This document shows positions 15,211 through 26,700 of a DNA stretch of 64,000 nucleotides, one piece after another. The stretch spans positions 4,872,501 to 4,936,500 of the forward strand of contig NC_134028.1 in NCBI RefSeq assembly GCF_964204645.1, read 5' to 3'. Source of the DNA: Tubulanus polymorphus. Taxonomy: Eukaryota > Nemertea > Palaeonemertea > Tubulaniformes > Tubulanidae. Under the pieces are notes generated by a model. It was not told the DNA's origin, did not search any database, and saw only the letters and a program-made list of their open reading frames with translations. Position numbers and translations under genes: made by a program. Positions within the stretch are counted from its first letter, which is position 1; each line of letters begins with the position of its first letter.

Positions 15211-15418
15211 TCTTTTTATTTCTGGAGGCTTTTCTTGACGGCTTATAATATGTATTCAAAAGTGATTTGATTGAAATATCTTATTTAACAAACAGAAACC
15301 ATTTCCCTTGTTCTTTTTATTCCTGGAGGCTTTTCTTGTCGGCTCATAATATGTATTCAAAAGTGATTTGATTGAAATTTGAAATATCTTATTCAACAAA
15401 CAGAAGCCATTTTCCTTG
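15211..15418. repeat. Two-copy tandem duplication, about 101 bp
   Basis: The block starting TCTTTTTATTTCTGGAGGCT at 15211 is repeated from 15312 with a few substitutions. The second copy has a short insertion (TGAAATT) before ATATCTTATTCAACAAACAG. Both copies share TATGTATTCAAAAGTGATTT. The duplication makes the minus-strand open stretches at 14993-15525 look like a repeated peptide, but nothing else supports coding. Confidence 0.8.
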
Positions 15419-16891
15419 ATGTTCTCAAAGAGGGTTCGAACTAAAGACCCTATGATCAAGGTTTTTGGAAGTTTTTCGAAGTTCCACAGAGTTCCAATAT
15501 AGTTTTTGTGGTGTATGTATGGCAATATGAGGTTTAGGGATTGTTGAATAATAGTGCAGAAGATCGAATAATAAACTGATGAAATGTTAACTTCAAAAGC
15601 GAAAAAACCTCTTGATCTCGTCGGGAAAATGCTTCAAAGATCTATTCTTGTTCACAGAGAATCGATATGAAAAATATCAATTAACCATTACAGCTGACTA
15701 AGCAATAGTCAAACGAGACTTATTGATTAGGAATGCAAAAAGACAGTTGACAAAAAGAACTATGAAAGGCCATATCAGAATCAAATAGCACCAAAGGAAG
15801 GTCTGGTCTTTTCAGGTGTTGGAAAAGCTTAAAGATGTATATTTGAATGTCTGTATCCGCCATACAAGTCAAAAATACCCTCGCGAAATATAGAAAATCT
15901 TTGATCCTTCAAAAGAGAATCTGATAAGCTTTCGACATCGAGTTCCCCGGACAGATGTTACTTAACCGTCGTTGAGCTGAAGAGCGCGAATATAGTCCAA
16001 TCTATTTTTGACGACGCAAATGAATTGGTTCGTGAACGTGGAGAGAAGCCATTCTGTACAGTATCTCTGAGATGGATGGTATAAATCTTGCCGATCCGAT
16101 GAACAGGAACGTTTTAACGGTGATTCCCATGCCGGTCAGAGCGTTAACGATTAAGCTTATAATCAGGTAACTTCCCGTCGCTCTAGCAGCAAAACGAGTC
16201 CGCTATGTGTGCTCCTAATTCGACGCGATAAGCATCGAATACTAATGCCACTTCCGAAACGGTCTTACAAAGGTCACTTAGGAATAGATTGTTTCTGTTA
16301 AGATGCAGTTACTCGCGACGCCGTTCCGTAAATGTAATCATCCCCAATCGGACAGCTCATTAAGGCGTGGAGAGAAAAGAGGCTTGTGTGTCGCAGCCAG
16401 GCGAGGCCAATACACGAGGCGAAATTCAGAATTACCACTGGCAGACTTTTTTGTCATCAAAATGCTGTAGGAACAACTCAGAAACATTTCTCAATTCCTT
16501 TTTGGTTTACGAGTTGATAAACACTTCTCTATCTCTTCATTCACGTAAAAGACGACCATCCAGCAACACAATGAAGTAGTATGGGGGATTCGGACAGCCA
16601 TGTATATATTCATATTAATCTGGGGTGAATGAGTTTAAGACTGTTTGAACAAACCAAATCATAAACTAAGCAAGTAGGATCTTCAAAAGAAAAGTTGAGC
16701 GTGTGGACCAGTCACTGAAATCAATATCCCAATCCTGGATGTTGTCTCAGTCTTTAAACGACCATATGCAATTCTAAAGAATTCATTTTAGATTTCACAA
16801 ATATGTATTAACGCAACGTTTTAGAATTTGTCTTTAATAACTTCACGATGTGTCTCATGATGATAAAGTCTAACTACATAAATAAATCATT

Positions 16892-16924
16892 ATGTATACA
16901 TGTATGTGTGTATGTATGTATGAA
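16892..16924. repeat. TGTA/TG microsatellite
   Basis: Short interrupted run of TGTATG and TGTG units following CATTATGTATACA. No associated gene. Confidence 0.7.
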
Positions 16925-17346
16925 GCAGGCTGATGTAGGATGCGTAGAATATTAGTTATTACTGGACGTAATGAGACGTGAAATGAAACTGCTGACAAAC
17001 ACAATGATTACATACAGAGAATCCGGTGAATAACGTGTCACCGGCAACGACCACGATCACTCCTCGTCTTCACAACACACAACATCAATTATCATCAGTA
17101 AACCTAGTTAGCATTTCACACGTTGATTTCCATCCGTGATCACGATAGGAACAATTGACTGCGCCGCATCGACGATAACAATTTGTGAAACACACAACGT
17201 TCCCGATAATTTCGAGTATCAAGTTTCTTCTTCGAAAATACCACACAGTCCGCCTATAACTTTAATGCTAAATCTCTTAATTTGAAGTCAATTCGAACGA
17301 GGGATTAATAGAAAATAGTTGACAATTAAACTCGTTATTTTCAAAA

Positions 17347-17527
17347 CCAGTATATAGTCGAGACTTGAGTCCAAAGCTATCTTAAATCTTAAGACTATGG
17401 GTCTTAAGTTGTTAGATTAGATTAGCTCTACGGTGTAGAACCAAAATTAGCTCAGACTGGTCATAAGTTGTTAGATTGGCTATTAGATATGGTCTAAGAA
17501 TGTTCTTTAGCCATGACTATGGGGCCC
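17347..17527. mobile_element. Small TIR element, family A copy 2 (MITE-like)
   Basis: Contains GGTCATAAGTTGTTAGATTG and ends in TTTAGCCATGACTATGGGGC, matching the copies at 7101-7211 and 62940-63069. The left end (ACCAGTATATAGTCGAGACT) is a diverged inverted version of the right end. An internal partial duplication of TCTTAAGTTGTTAGATT makes this copy longer than the others. No coding capacity. Confidence 0.5.
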
Positions 17528-18419
17528 AGAAACTTGTATATTTTCGTATATCTCTATTGAAGCCACGGGAATGACTCGCTACAGTATTGGACTATACCAG
17601 AATCTATAAATCAATGGCAAATTTCTCACGTAAACATGGAAGAATGATTTGAAATAATCATAGATCGATGAATGATGAGATTGTTAGTTTGAGTGAGTGT
17701 TTATAAACTAGTGCGAACACGAGAGATATCTATAAATGATTGATGATTGTGTATCTGGTATCAGGAGAATTTAGGAAACGCGAAATACCCACATCTCAGC
17801 GTTAGGAAATAGCGTGTTCTTCAATCTTCGTTAATATTCGGTGCTAATTGTAAAATGTGCAACACGTCATAATATAATCATCAGGATCCAGATCGGCACA
17901 GTTCTGACTTAAATTTGACTCTTGAGTTAAAACATTGAAAATAAGCTGATTTCAACTCTAGAGAAGGCAATCACAAGTATGGAACCAGGCCCTGAAGCAC
18001 TGGTGCCACACACGCGGGCTTAAAAATGCGATGATCTTACGATGAACTATCCATAAATAGTTTCTTTTCAATGAGAATCTTTCCAGCCGCTCTGGGTCAA
18101 TCATCCTACTGTACGTACTGTTGCATGTCAAAACATGTTTCTTAGAGATCAATATTTGCAGATCTTATAAAACACGGAAATAGTTTTAAGATTGAATGTT
18201 TTTGAAAATATTCAGTGCTTGAAGCATTCAAACATTCGGATTCCCGGCACTCCGTCAATATATTTGGTTTAGAAAAAATAGATCAAGCTTTCGCGGGTTT
18301 TTTCATTATCTTTACAAATGAATATGATTGAAGTCTAGCTTTCAGATTGAAATACTGTCGGTTCCGCGTTGCGCCGGGTCTCCGAAAATTGCCCGGTACG
18401 ATTCCGGCCAGACAAGCGT

Positions 18420-18605
18420 TTACCACGCTCTTACATGGTCTTTAATAGCGGGGATTCGACCTTATGGCAATTCTACTTGGACATCCTAAGCAACAATGTT
18501 ATAACGTAGTCAACTAAGAATCATCCGGCTCGAATCCCTGCCTGACTAACCGAATCTCTATAATGCTGTGCGCGACCGTACTAGTGCGCCACCTGGCTGC
18601 CTGTC
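18420..18605 (-). mobile_element. Probable tRNA-derived SINE
   Basis: On the minus strand, from about 18603 down, the sequence reads GCAGCCAGGTGGCGCACTAG followed about 50 nt later by GGGATTCGAGCC. These resemble a Pol III A box (TRGCNNAGYNGG-like, near 18595-18580) and B box (GGTTCGANTCC-like, 18537-18527). No cloverleaf tRNA can be folded, so a SINE head is more likely than a tRNA gene. It sits about 200 bp upstream of the RPL34 start codon. Confidence 0.45.
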
Positions 18606-18802
18606 GTCCTTTACTACTTCCGGTCTTATAGCAAGAATTATTGGGTACGAGAAAAATTAAATAAGTGTCTAAAATCCCTATTCATCGGCATCGAATGATG
18701 CTGTTCTGAAAAACCTTCAATTGTAGGGTTATTTTCCATGATTTTAAAGAGATTAGTTGTTTGTAAAGCGGTTATATATTGATATTTCAGCCCTGATCGA
18801 TC

Positions 18803-20313
18803 ATGGTTCAGAGATTGACTTTCCGTCGACGATTGTCGTACAACACGAAATCAAACGCGAAAAAGATGTAAGTTTACAATAATTCAGTTGAATCTCAGCG
18901 AATTGATTGCTTTATTCGTAATTCTGGCAGATAATTGATGTAGATGTGACTGCCTCTGATTCGAGGAGGCTCTCGCGTCACCTTCCTTCCTTCCTCTCTC
19001 ATTCGTATGACTTTTTTGTTTATAACAATTTTGTATTTTCTTTTTTTCATGTTTCGTACAGTTCAAAAACACCAGGTATGAATTTTCTAAATTACTGCCT
19101 GTTTGAATCTCTGAAGTTGAAATGTAATTTATTTTTATCTTTTTCTCAGGCGGTCGTTTGGTTTATTTATATAAGAAAAAAGCTGGATCGATCCCAAAAT
19201 GTGGAGATTGTAAGATCAAATTATCCGGGGTAAGTTCCTGTATAATTTTGTGAAATAGAATTAAGTTGTCAGTTATTTTTTCTTTCTAAGTGAAGCATTG
19301 AGCATAAAAACGGGTCATTTCTGATGTCAAATCTTGTGGAACTGAATCCTGTACTTTAACTTTGAAACTGGAATCAGAACTGTAGAACTGAAATAAGTTG
19401 TCAGTTGTTTTTTTGCAATTTAGATTCGAAGCATTAAATTTGCTCATTTTTTATGTTTTACCCAAGTTAAATCATAACTGACCGGAACTAGATCAGAATC
19501 TGAAGGATAATGAACTGTGGAATTATAGGTCCATATAATTCCTTAAAGTGATGCATTTATGTTGTTATTCAGATCACCCCAGCTCGACCAAAACAACTGA
19601 TGTCGATGTCTAAACGACACAAGACTGTAACGAGGACTTATGGCGGATCAAGATGCCACAAATGTGTGAGAAGCAGGTTCGTAATTAGATCCTTCAGTTT
19701 CACGCAGCTTAAAATGGTGCAGTTTTCATTGTAATACCAAGAGCGCCCACCAAGTACAGTGAAAGAGGGCATTAGCCGTAGCACCAAGTTGGGATTAGGG
19801 GTCATTCATTTATTACGTACGCATTAGGGGAGAGGGGTCAGTGCTATTGCGTACTGTAATGCTTAATGTATACGAAAAAATGGCCGATTTTGCGTACAGG
19901 GGGGAGGGGGGTTGAAAAATTCAAATTTTATGCGTATGTAATAAATGAATGATCCCTTAATTGACAATTTAAGTGATTTGATTACTTATCAGACGATTCA
20001 CTTAACCAAGTTAGACTGTATTTCACTGACCGAGTTTGGTGAAAATGAACCCACAGTCACATATTGGGAATCCCCTGGATTTTCAAGTAGAAAAGGGCCC
20101 AATCTACTAAATCTATGGCCCTAACTAGGGCATTGGCACCCCTCGACCTCCTATGGGGACGGGACTCCCGCCCATCATGAGTTGAGCAGGTTTTAATGTG
20201 ATTAATATTCGACGCTTTTATTTGATTTCAGAATTGTTCGTGCTTTCCTGATTGAAGAACAGAAGATAGTCGTTCGAGTGTTGAAGGCTCAACAAGCTTC
20301 CGCCAAGAAATAA
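18803..20313 (+). CDS. RPL34: 60S ribosomal protein L34 (eL34)
   Basis: Large-subunit ribosomal protein, 114 residues, the usual family length. Coding exons: 18803-18867, 19062-19075, 19150-19229, 19573-19676, 20232-20313, all with GT-AG introns; exon phases add to 345 nt including TAA. The protein begins MVQRLTFRRRLSYNT and ends in the family's typical FLIEEQKIVV...KAQQASAKK tail. Two CxxC pairs (CGDC near residue 47 and CHKC near 83) match the zinc-binding site of eL34. Exon 2 is only 14 nt. A pyrimidine-rich AG acceptor lies 12 nt before the ATG, suggesting a 5'-UTR intron and an unplaced upstream first exon. Intron 4 hosts a complete MITE. Tail-to-tail with the STAND gene. Confidence 0.96.
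19262..19462. repeat. Duplicated block inside RPL34 intron 3
   Basis: TAAGTTGTCAGTTATTTTTT at 19262 recurs diverged at 19394. Each copy is followed by GAAGCATT and a GGTCATTT/GCTCATTT tract, with an offset of about 132 bp. Between them lies a TGTGGAACTGAATCCTGTAC string that is also abundant in KAT8 intron 4. Confidence 0.55.
19798..19956. mobile_element. 159-bp MITE, PIF/Harbinger-like, in RPL34 intron 4
   Basis: Left terminus GGGGTCATTCATTTATTACG and right terminus TAATAAATGAATGATCCC form inverted repeats of about 26 bp (…ACGTACGCA against TGCGTATGT…) with only a few mismatches. The element is flanked by TTA at 19795-19797 and 19957-19959, consistent with the 3-bp TWA target duplication of PIF/Harbinger elements. 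The interior includes a G-run (GGGGGGAGGGGGG near 19900). It has no coding capacity. Both ends and the target duplication are intact, which suggests a relatively young insertion. Confidence 0.85.
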
Positions 20314-20340
20314 CTATTTATGTTTAGTATCAGGATTCGA

Positions 20341-20346
20341 AATAAA
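20341..20346 (+). terminator. RPL34 polyadenylation signal
   Basis: AATAAA 28 nt after the RPL34 stop codon, followed by an A-rich stretch; a short 3' UTR is typical of ribosomal-protein mRNAs. Confidence 0.7.
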
Positions 20347-20701
20347 AAAAATATTTAAATGATAATATTGCATCAGTTGTTTTCTGTGTGGATGGATAGT
20401 GATAGGATCGATTAGGAAGTTTTGTAAGTCTTCTTTATAACAAAATGTTACTTGAACCACTAGCAACAGATGTAGTAAATACAGGATTTGACGAAATAGG
20501 GACAGCAGCCATAGAGACTTGGAGAAAACAGTGATAGAGGAGACCAGGCCATCGGCATATTAGATGAGACTGGACAGTAGCAATAGAGGACAGTAAACAC
20601 TTGGAAGAAAAGACTAAGAAAAAAGAGATTTTGTTATAAATAATTATATTAACTTCAGTATAATTCTCCCTACAACAATGAATATATAAAAACATAATAC
20701 A

Positions 20702-20722
20702 ATATATATATATATATATAAA
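20702..20722. repeat. (AT)n microsatellite
   Basis: Run of about ten AT dinucleotides in the convergent region between RPL34 and the STAND gene, about 30 bp downstream of the STAND stop codon. Confidence 0.8.
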
Positions 20723-20751
20723 TAAGAGGACGGATGGAGTGTGTAATAGCT

Positions 20752-23700
20752 CTAGCTGCCTGAGTGAAATTCTTCAGGATGTGCAGATTTGTAATCTTCA
20801 ATAAATTTCTCGGTTTTGATTATCACCTGATACGTTTCTTCAATCTAGAAATTGATTCATGGTTCAGACAGTGAATGCGTACAGCATAAGAGAACGTAAC
20901 GATAAACCACAGTTCTGCTAATAATGCTAAACGTACCTGTTTTAAAGATTCCTCATCTGCTGCAAATAGATGAATTCCTCGTTCATAAACCCGTCTAGCA
21001 GTGTCTAAATCTCCAGATGAACATGCGAATCTAATTGCTAATGACATGTTATGAGCGTCTTGAGTAAATTCAATCAGTTTTAATAAGTACTTCACAGCCA
21101 TTGAATAATTCTTCTGCACACGATATGTATCAACGAGTTTGCCTAATATATGCTGCAATTCAACATTCAAAATCTTATAGTTAAGTCAGAGTACAGTGGA
21201 ACGTTATAATGAACTCAGATTTCATAAACAAAGTCAAACTATCTAACTTATTTTAAACTGGATACAAGAAACTAATACTACAAACTAATTTTCTCGTCCC
21301 CTGAGTTTGTTGTAACAAGGTTCAACTTATAATTCCAGTAATATGTGCTGTATAAAGGAAAATACCTGGTTATCAGGATGTTTGTCATGTCCATACTGTA
21401 ACACAGATATTGCGATATCAGGCAGTTCAGCTCCCATAATGAAGTCAAACAACTGAGGGAATACTGCTGGCTTTTCTGAATAAACTGATGACTTCAGAAA
21501 TGAAACAACCACATCCGAATCTCCAGTCGGCAATAATTCAAATTCCATTTTGCCTCTGATTAAGTAATCGCTCTCTGGAAATCTTACAATATGAAATTAA
21601 GATCAATAATTTTAGGTAACATAGACAGAGACAAAAACAATAATATGAGATCTTAGTGAAGAAAAAAGAACTAACTTTCACACATTGTCAACAGTTTCAA
21701 TTACCTTTCCAAACCAGCATCAATTGTATATTGATATGATCGCTCAATTTTTGAATCTAGTTTTCTATCAATTTGAATCAGCTGCAAGTAATGTATATCC
21801 TCTCCAATGTTATAAGGTATCATTCCCAGCAGAACTTTTCTCGCTTTCTCAAATTCCTGCGCTTCAAGGAAATGAGTGATCATAGATCCATGTATTGGTA
21901 TCACTTGAGCGTTGTATCCAGCTTTCAACCTTTCCTGCAGCATTTCAACTACACAAAAAGAAACTTAAATTTCAAAGGTATTCACGAATTTCATCTACTA
22001 TTCAGACTATACCGAGTCCAGTTGATTGAGTGGATCAATTTTTCAAACTTACATGTCAGCCAATATTGTTCTTCAGCCTCTTGCCATCGATTTGTTAACA
22101 TCATTATTTTGACTGCATTTTCCGTACTGTTATACAACTCTACCCAAGTAGTTGCAGTTGAATTCTACAAATAGACATATAGATTTTAATATAGAAAGTA
22201 AAGACTTGATAAAGCAAGTTATACATAGTAGGCCAACTTACCTTGAATATACCCAGCGCTTGTAGAGTATATTTTAATGCTAACTCAGAATCATTTTCCA
22301 TGCAAGCTATAACAGCGAGATTACTTAATGTCCGAGCAACATGTAGTGATTCACTTCCTAAAGCATTCTCACTGATCTGAAGAGCCCTGAAATGAATGTG
22401 ACGGGAATATATACAACAATTTCACCATTGTAAGTCCAATATGTTTTAAGCATCGTGGATAACAGGAGATATCATCAATTACAGCTCTCTGAAGTTCCCA
22501 AACCTAGGTAAGTACTAGGCAGTTATTTTCATTAATCACATAACTCAGAATTCATTGAATTTTCTACTCACTGCTCGTACAGCTTTTTCGCATTTTCCAA
22601 ATCTCCTTTCCTACGTTTGCACATAGCTAATGAATTGAGAGCGTTTCCGAGTTCCGGTGGTAGTTGACCGGGGTACGCTTCATTATACCACTATGGAGAA
22701 GAAATATTCAACAGGTTCAGTATCTCGATATTTTATAGGATACTAGAGGCATTAAAGTCTAATACAATAAGAGTTAAGTTTGAAGATGTGAGAATCTACC
22801 TGAACACTTTTTTCTAGGTATTCGATTGCAACTGATAAGTGAGGGTTGTCAGGCTCAGGAAGAGGTCCAGCTTGATCCAAAGAAACGACACCCAGGTTAT
22901 GGTATGTTAGAGCTCCTTCGCGTAAAATCAATGTTTTCGGCAATCTCTGGCATACGTCCAATGACTTTAAGAAGTATTCTTCAGCCTGCAATTCAATCAA
23001 AGTATGCTGGGCTGGACATAACAATCAATCAAGCACTCAGAACTACTGCAAATACACCAAAGATCTTTAGGAGAAAATGCATCCCTTACCTTATCAGAAA
23101 TACCCTGACGTAGATAGATTACTGCTAATCCATGGTAAGAGGAAGACAAAGCCTTGATTTCACTATCATTTGTGGCATCAAAACTGAAAATGGATATTAC
23201 CAACAGCATCAGTGAAATTCATTTATCAAACCCATTTTTCATTGTAGGAGCATCAAAACTAATTCTACCTTTCGCATTGTTTTAAGACTTTCTTATGCAA
23301 GATTTCGCCTTCATCATATTTCTCTTGATCAACAAGACATATCGCCAGTGCATTCATGTAGCTTGTGATAAGTTTCTCTTGTAAAGGATGATATGAAGTC
23401 CTCTGATAAAACAATTAAGGGTAAATATTCATCTTATAGTGTGTATTGTAGATATATCATACAGAAAACTCAGTCCATTACCAAAACTCAGTAGCATTAG
23501 GGCAAATGTAAATATTTCACGGAATTGAGAATAAGGAAAATGGAAGGTTCCCCTTACAAATTTCAGTAAAATCCACGGGCCCAAGACTTGAGCAGTTTAC
23601 TGAGTTGACCAGTACTGGGTGAAAGAGGAGTTGACTGTATTGAGAAGGATGATGATTGTTTCCAGTATAGCCTACCAATACTTACTGCACAATGAAGCAT

Positions 23701-26700
23701 CCCTCTTACTAATATCTCTTTACCGTGGTGCCATTCATTGAAATCAAAAAGATGCATCAATTCCAACATTACATATTCAATCTAAAAATGAATAAGAATA
23801 ATTAACAACCGATAAACTGATTGTATTCCCAGTCATGAAGATAATGAATACTTTAAAAATTGATGTGAAGTTTGTTCGTCAGTTTCGAGATTTATCTAAA
23901 TCTCATCTTCAGAAAAATAATAAGAGGTTTTACTAACTGTTTCTCTGAAAATGGGATTTAGATAAATCTCGAAACTTATTAGTTAGATAAATCTCGAAAC
24001 TTATTATTAATTTATAAGGGCTTTCTGATGTATGATAACTATTGAAAAGAATGGTCAGTAATGCTGTAGATATAAAGGGCCTGGTAAGAAAAAGTGGTAG
24101 CTTTTTATCTGTCTTTCAAAATAGTAAACCACAGTATTGAGAAAGATGATTACCGGCACAAGTGGACTGAGATCTTCATAATGTTCCAGTTGATCCACAT
24201 AACAATCAACAATCAGTTCATTCAGTTTATTTAAATATCGAACAGCTACAATTTCCTGTTTGAATTGCGTCTGCTTCCAATAATTACAAACCATAAATTC
24301 TTCTCTGAAATGAAGGAGAATACATAATACAATGCAAAAACACGAAAAATATATAAGGGCATTTCGATAAGAACTTACTCTTTGAATAATTTCATGAAGC
24401 AAAAATAATCAAGTAGAATTTCCGCCAACATGTCGGTTTTTCCAGCTCTAAGAAAGAGCCATGGAATTTCAAAAATCCAAACAGGCATGGAATCACTGAA
24501 TGACCTTGCTGGCTGAAAAGTTTATCCAAAACTGACTAACGTAATGGACATGATTACAGTATCAATACCTCAAATTAATCAAACTCACTGTTTTTTTGTA
24601 TTCCGCATACAAATACAAAGCAATTTTACCAGCAATTCTTTGTAACTTTTCTTTACTGGTCAAGTAGCGCTTTTCAATGGCAGTTGTTAACTTTGGAAAA
24701 CCAATGCTGTAATAAAGAAACGAATATGTATTACAATTCAGGCTCAGCCGCTCAGGTCTAAGCTTGAAATCGGCGAGAGTATACCTTAAAAGTCCATCTT
24801 TAAGAACGAGATATTTTTCGATAGCGAAATAAAGTGGGGACCAGAGATGTGACGGCAAATGAAACAATGCGACAAGCTGCATCTCAGAAATGCCTCGACT
24901 CATGATTGCTATCGATGTTAAAACGGTCTCGACCAGATTTGGGAATTCATCCGTGTTGTAATCTTGGTCGAGTTGTTCCAAATATTTCATGAACGCTTCA
25001 TCGATGCTAAAAACGAGAGAATACAAACTGATTAAATCTGACATGTACATTTTCTTCAACTACGTCGATGAAATGAAAAATACCTTTTTGCCTCTAGAAA
25101 ATTTTCAATCTTCTTTGTAATATGGAGATAATATCCTACAGTGCACAATCCATCCACCATGATATTCAGAAACATCGGATTTGAAGTCTGATCAGCTTGC
25201 AATACTAATTTCCTTTGTTCAGTAGAAAATTCTTTACTTCTCATGGTAAGGATGGCCTGAAATTAGTGACTCGATAATATCAGAATTGGTTAAGTTATCC
25301 AATTGAATGTATCAAATTCTAGTGATAATTCATACTAATTCTTTGAGTTCACTTGAAAAATAAATTCTTAACGCCTTACATCACATAATTCAGCCTTCTG
25401 CGCCAGTTCAAGAGGTTGTATATTCAGTGGTTTGTATTTACGGTTCTCGACTAATTCAGAAATTGTGGCTTCATCATCCGAGCGAGTTGAAACCAGAATA
25501 AAAACTCCATCACTACGAACCTTGGGAAGCCAATATAACAACTGAAACAAACACAATCACATTCCCAGAAGATAATTAAATAGACCCTCATTAATCACAG
25601 CACCCTGAGGTTTTGGTAATCAAGAGAAAAACTTTGAAAAACGTTTTGAAAAATTTGCCCATACCAATTGAATCAAAACATTACTGATAACTTACATAGT
25701 TTTTTTTCGATTGTCCATTTTTCTATAAATCAAAAGAAGGCACACGATTACCTTTGACGTTTTTCCTATATCTTCAACTCGGTCGATACCATCGATGATA
25801 ATATATATCGTCTTTCCATTTTCAGCAGCAGTATCGAATAGATTTTGCAGTTCTCTCAGATATTGTTCTATCTGATCGGTTTTACTAACTCTTCCATCTA
25901 AACTAGAATCCTTACCACTGTCATTAACCGCTATTCCTAATCCTTTTCCGATTGTTGATTTCATTCGAAATAGAATGTTCTGTTTATCTGTATTAAAGAA
26001 TAAAGTACAGATTTTCAATTTTCAATTTCCAATCTGAGAATGCATCAACTATGGTGTATGTATGTAATTTTTAAAATCTTTTTGTGATCAATCTTTTTTA
26101 TGGCTTGCCCATTATCACCTTTTTTTACATTTACTGCTATATGTACTTTACCTGTGCTATGCTGAGGAAATCCGACAAAATGATAAGCAATGATTGAATT
26201 GGAAACTGATTGCAGAGAATTCAGCCACATACTGATAGCTGAAGACTTTCCCGATCCTGATTCACCAAGAATCAACAATTTTCTATCGCCTGAAAGATTA
26301 ATGAATCATTATTTAATACATACTCTACCTCATACCCATAAAATAATCATATACGCAACATTTTCACCTGATGAAAAATGCTGTTTAATCTCATTTACAT
26401 AATTCAAATCTCTGACATAAAGTGTGCATCGACTATTTTTGAAAGCTTCGTGTTGTTGCCATTCCTGTTGAGCTGGAGTCAAATCGGGTGGTGCTACTAA
26501 TAGTACTTCATTTAGATATTTCCAAACAGAGTTGAACATGAATTCCACCCCCTATGAACAAATACACTATTATCATTAAAAACTGCTGTAAAATGCAAAC
26601 ATGTATCTAATCATCTAACTTACTTCTTTTGGAGTTTTATAAGCCATATTGATACCAATTGTCTGAAATCAGAAAATTTATGAATATACACGTAATATCA

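Larger units (their letters stand above)
8290..17346. other. Intergenic, no gene recognised
   Basis: No coding exons or RNA genes could be supported here. Minor features are a triple CAGATAG run near 10912-10930, a serine-codon-like low-complexity stretch near 11640-11695, short G-runs near 12511, the tandem duplication at 15211-15418 and a TGTA microsatellite near 16890. The open stretches present are short, are not linked by splice signals, and show no family resemblance. Confidence 0.55.
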
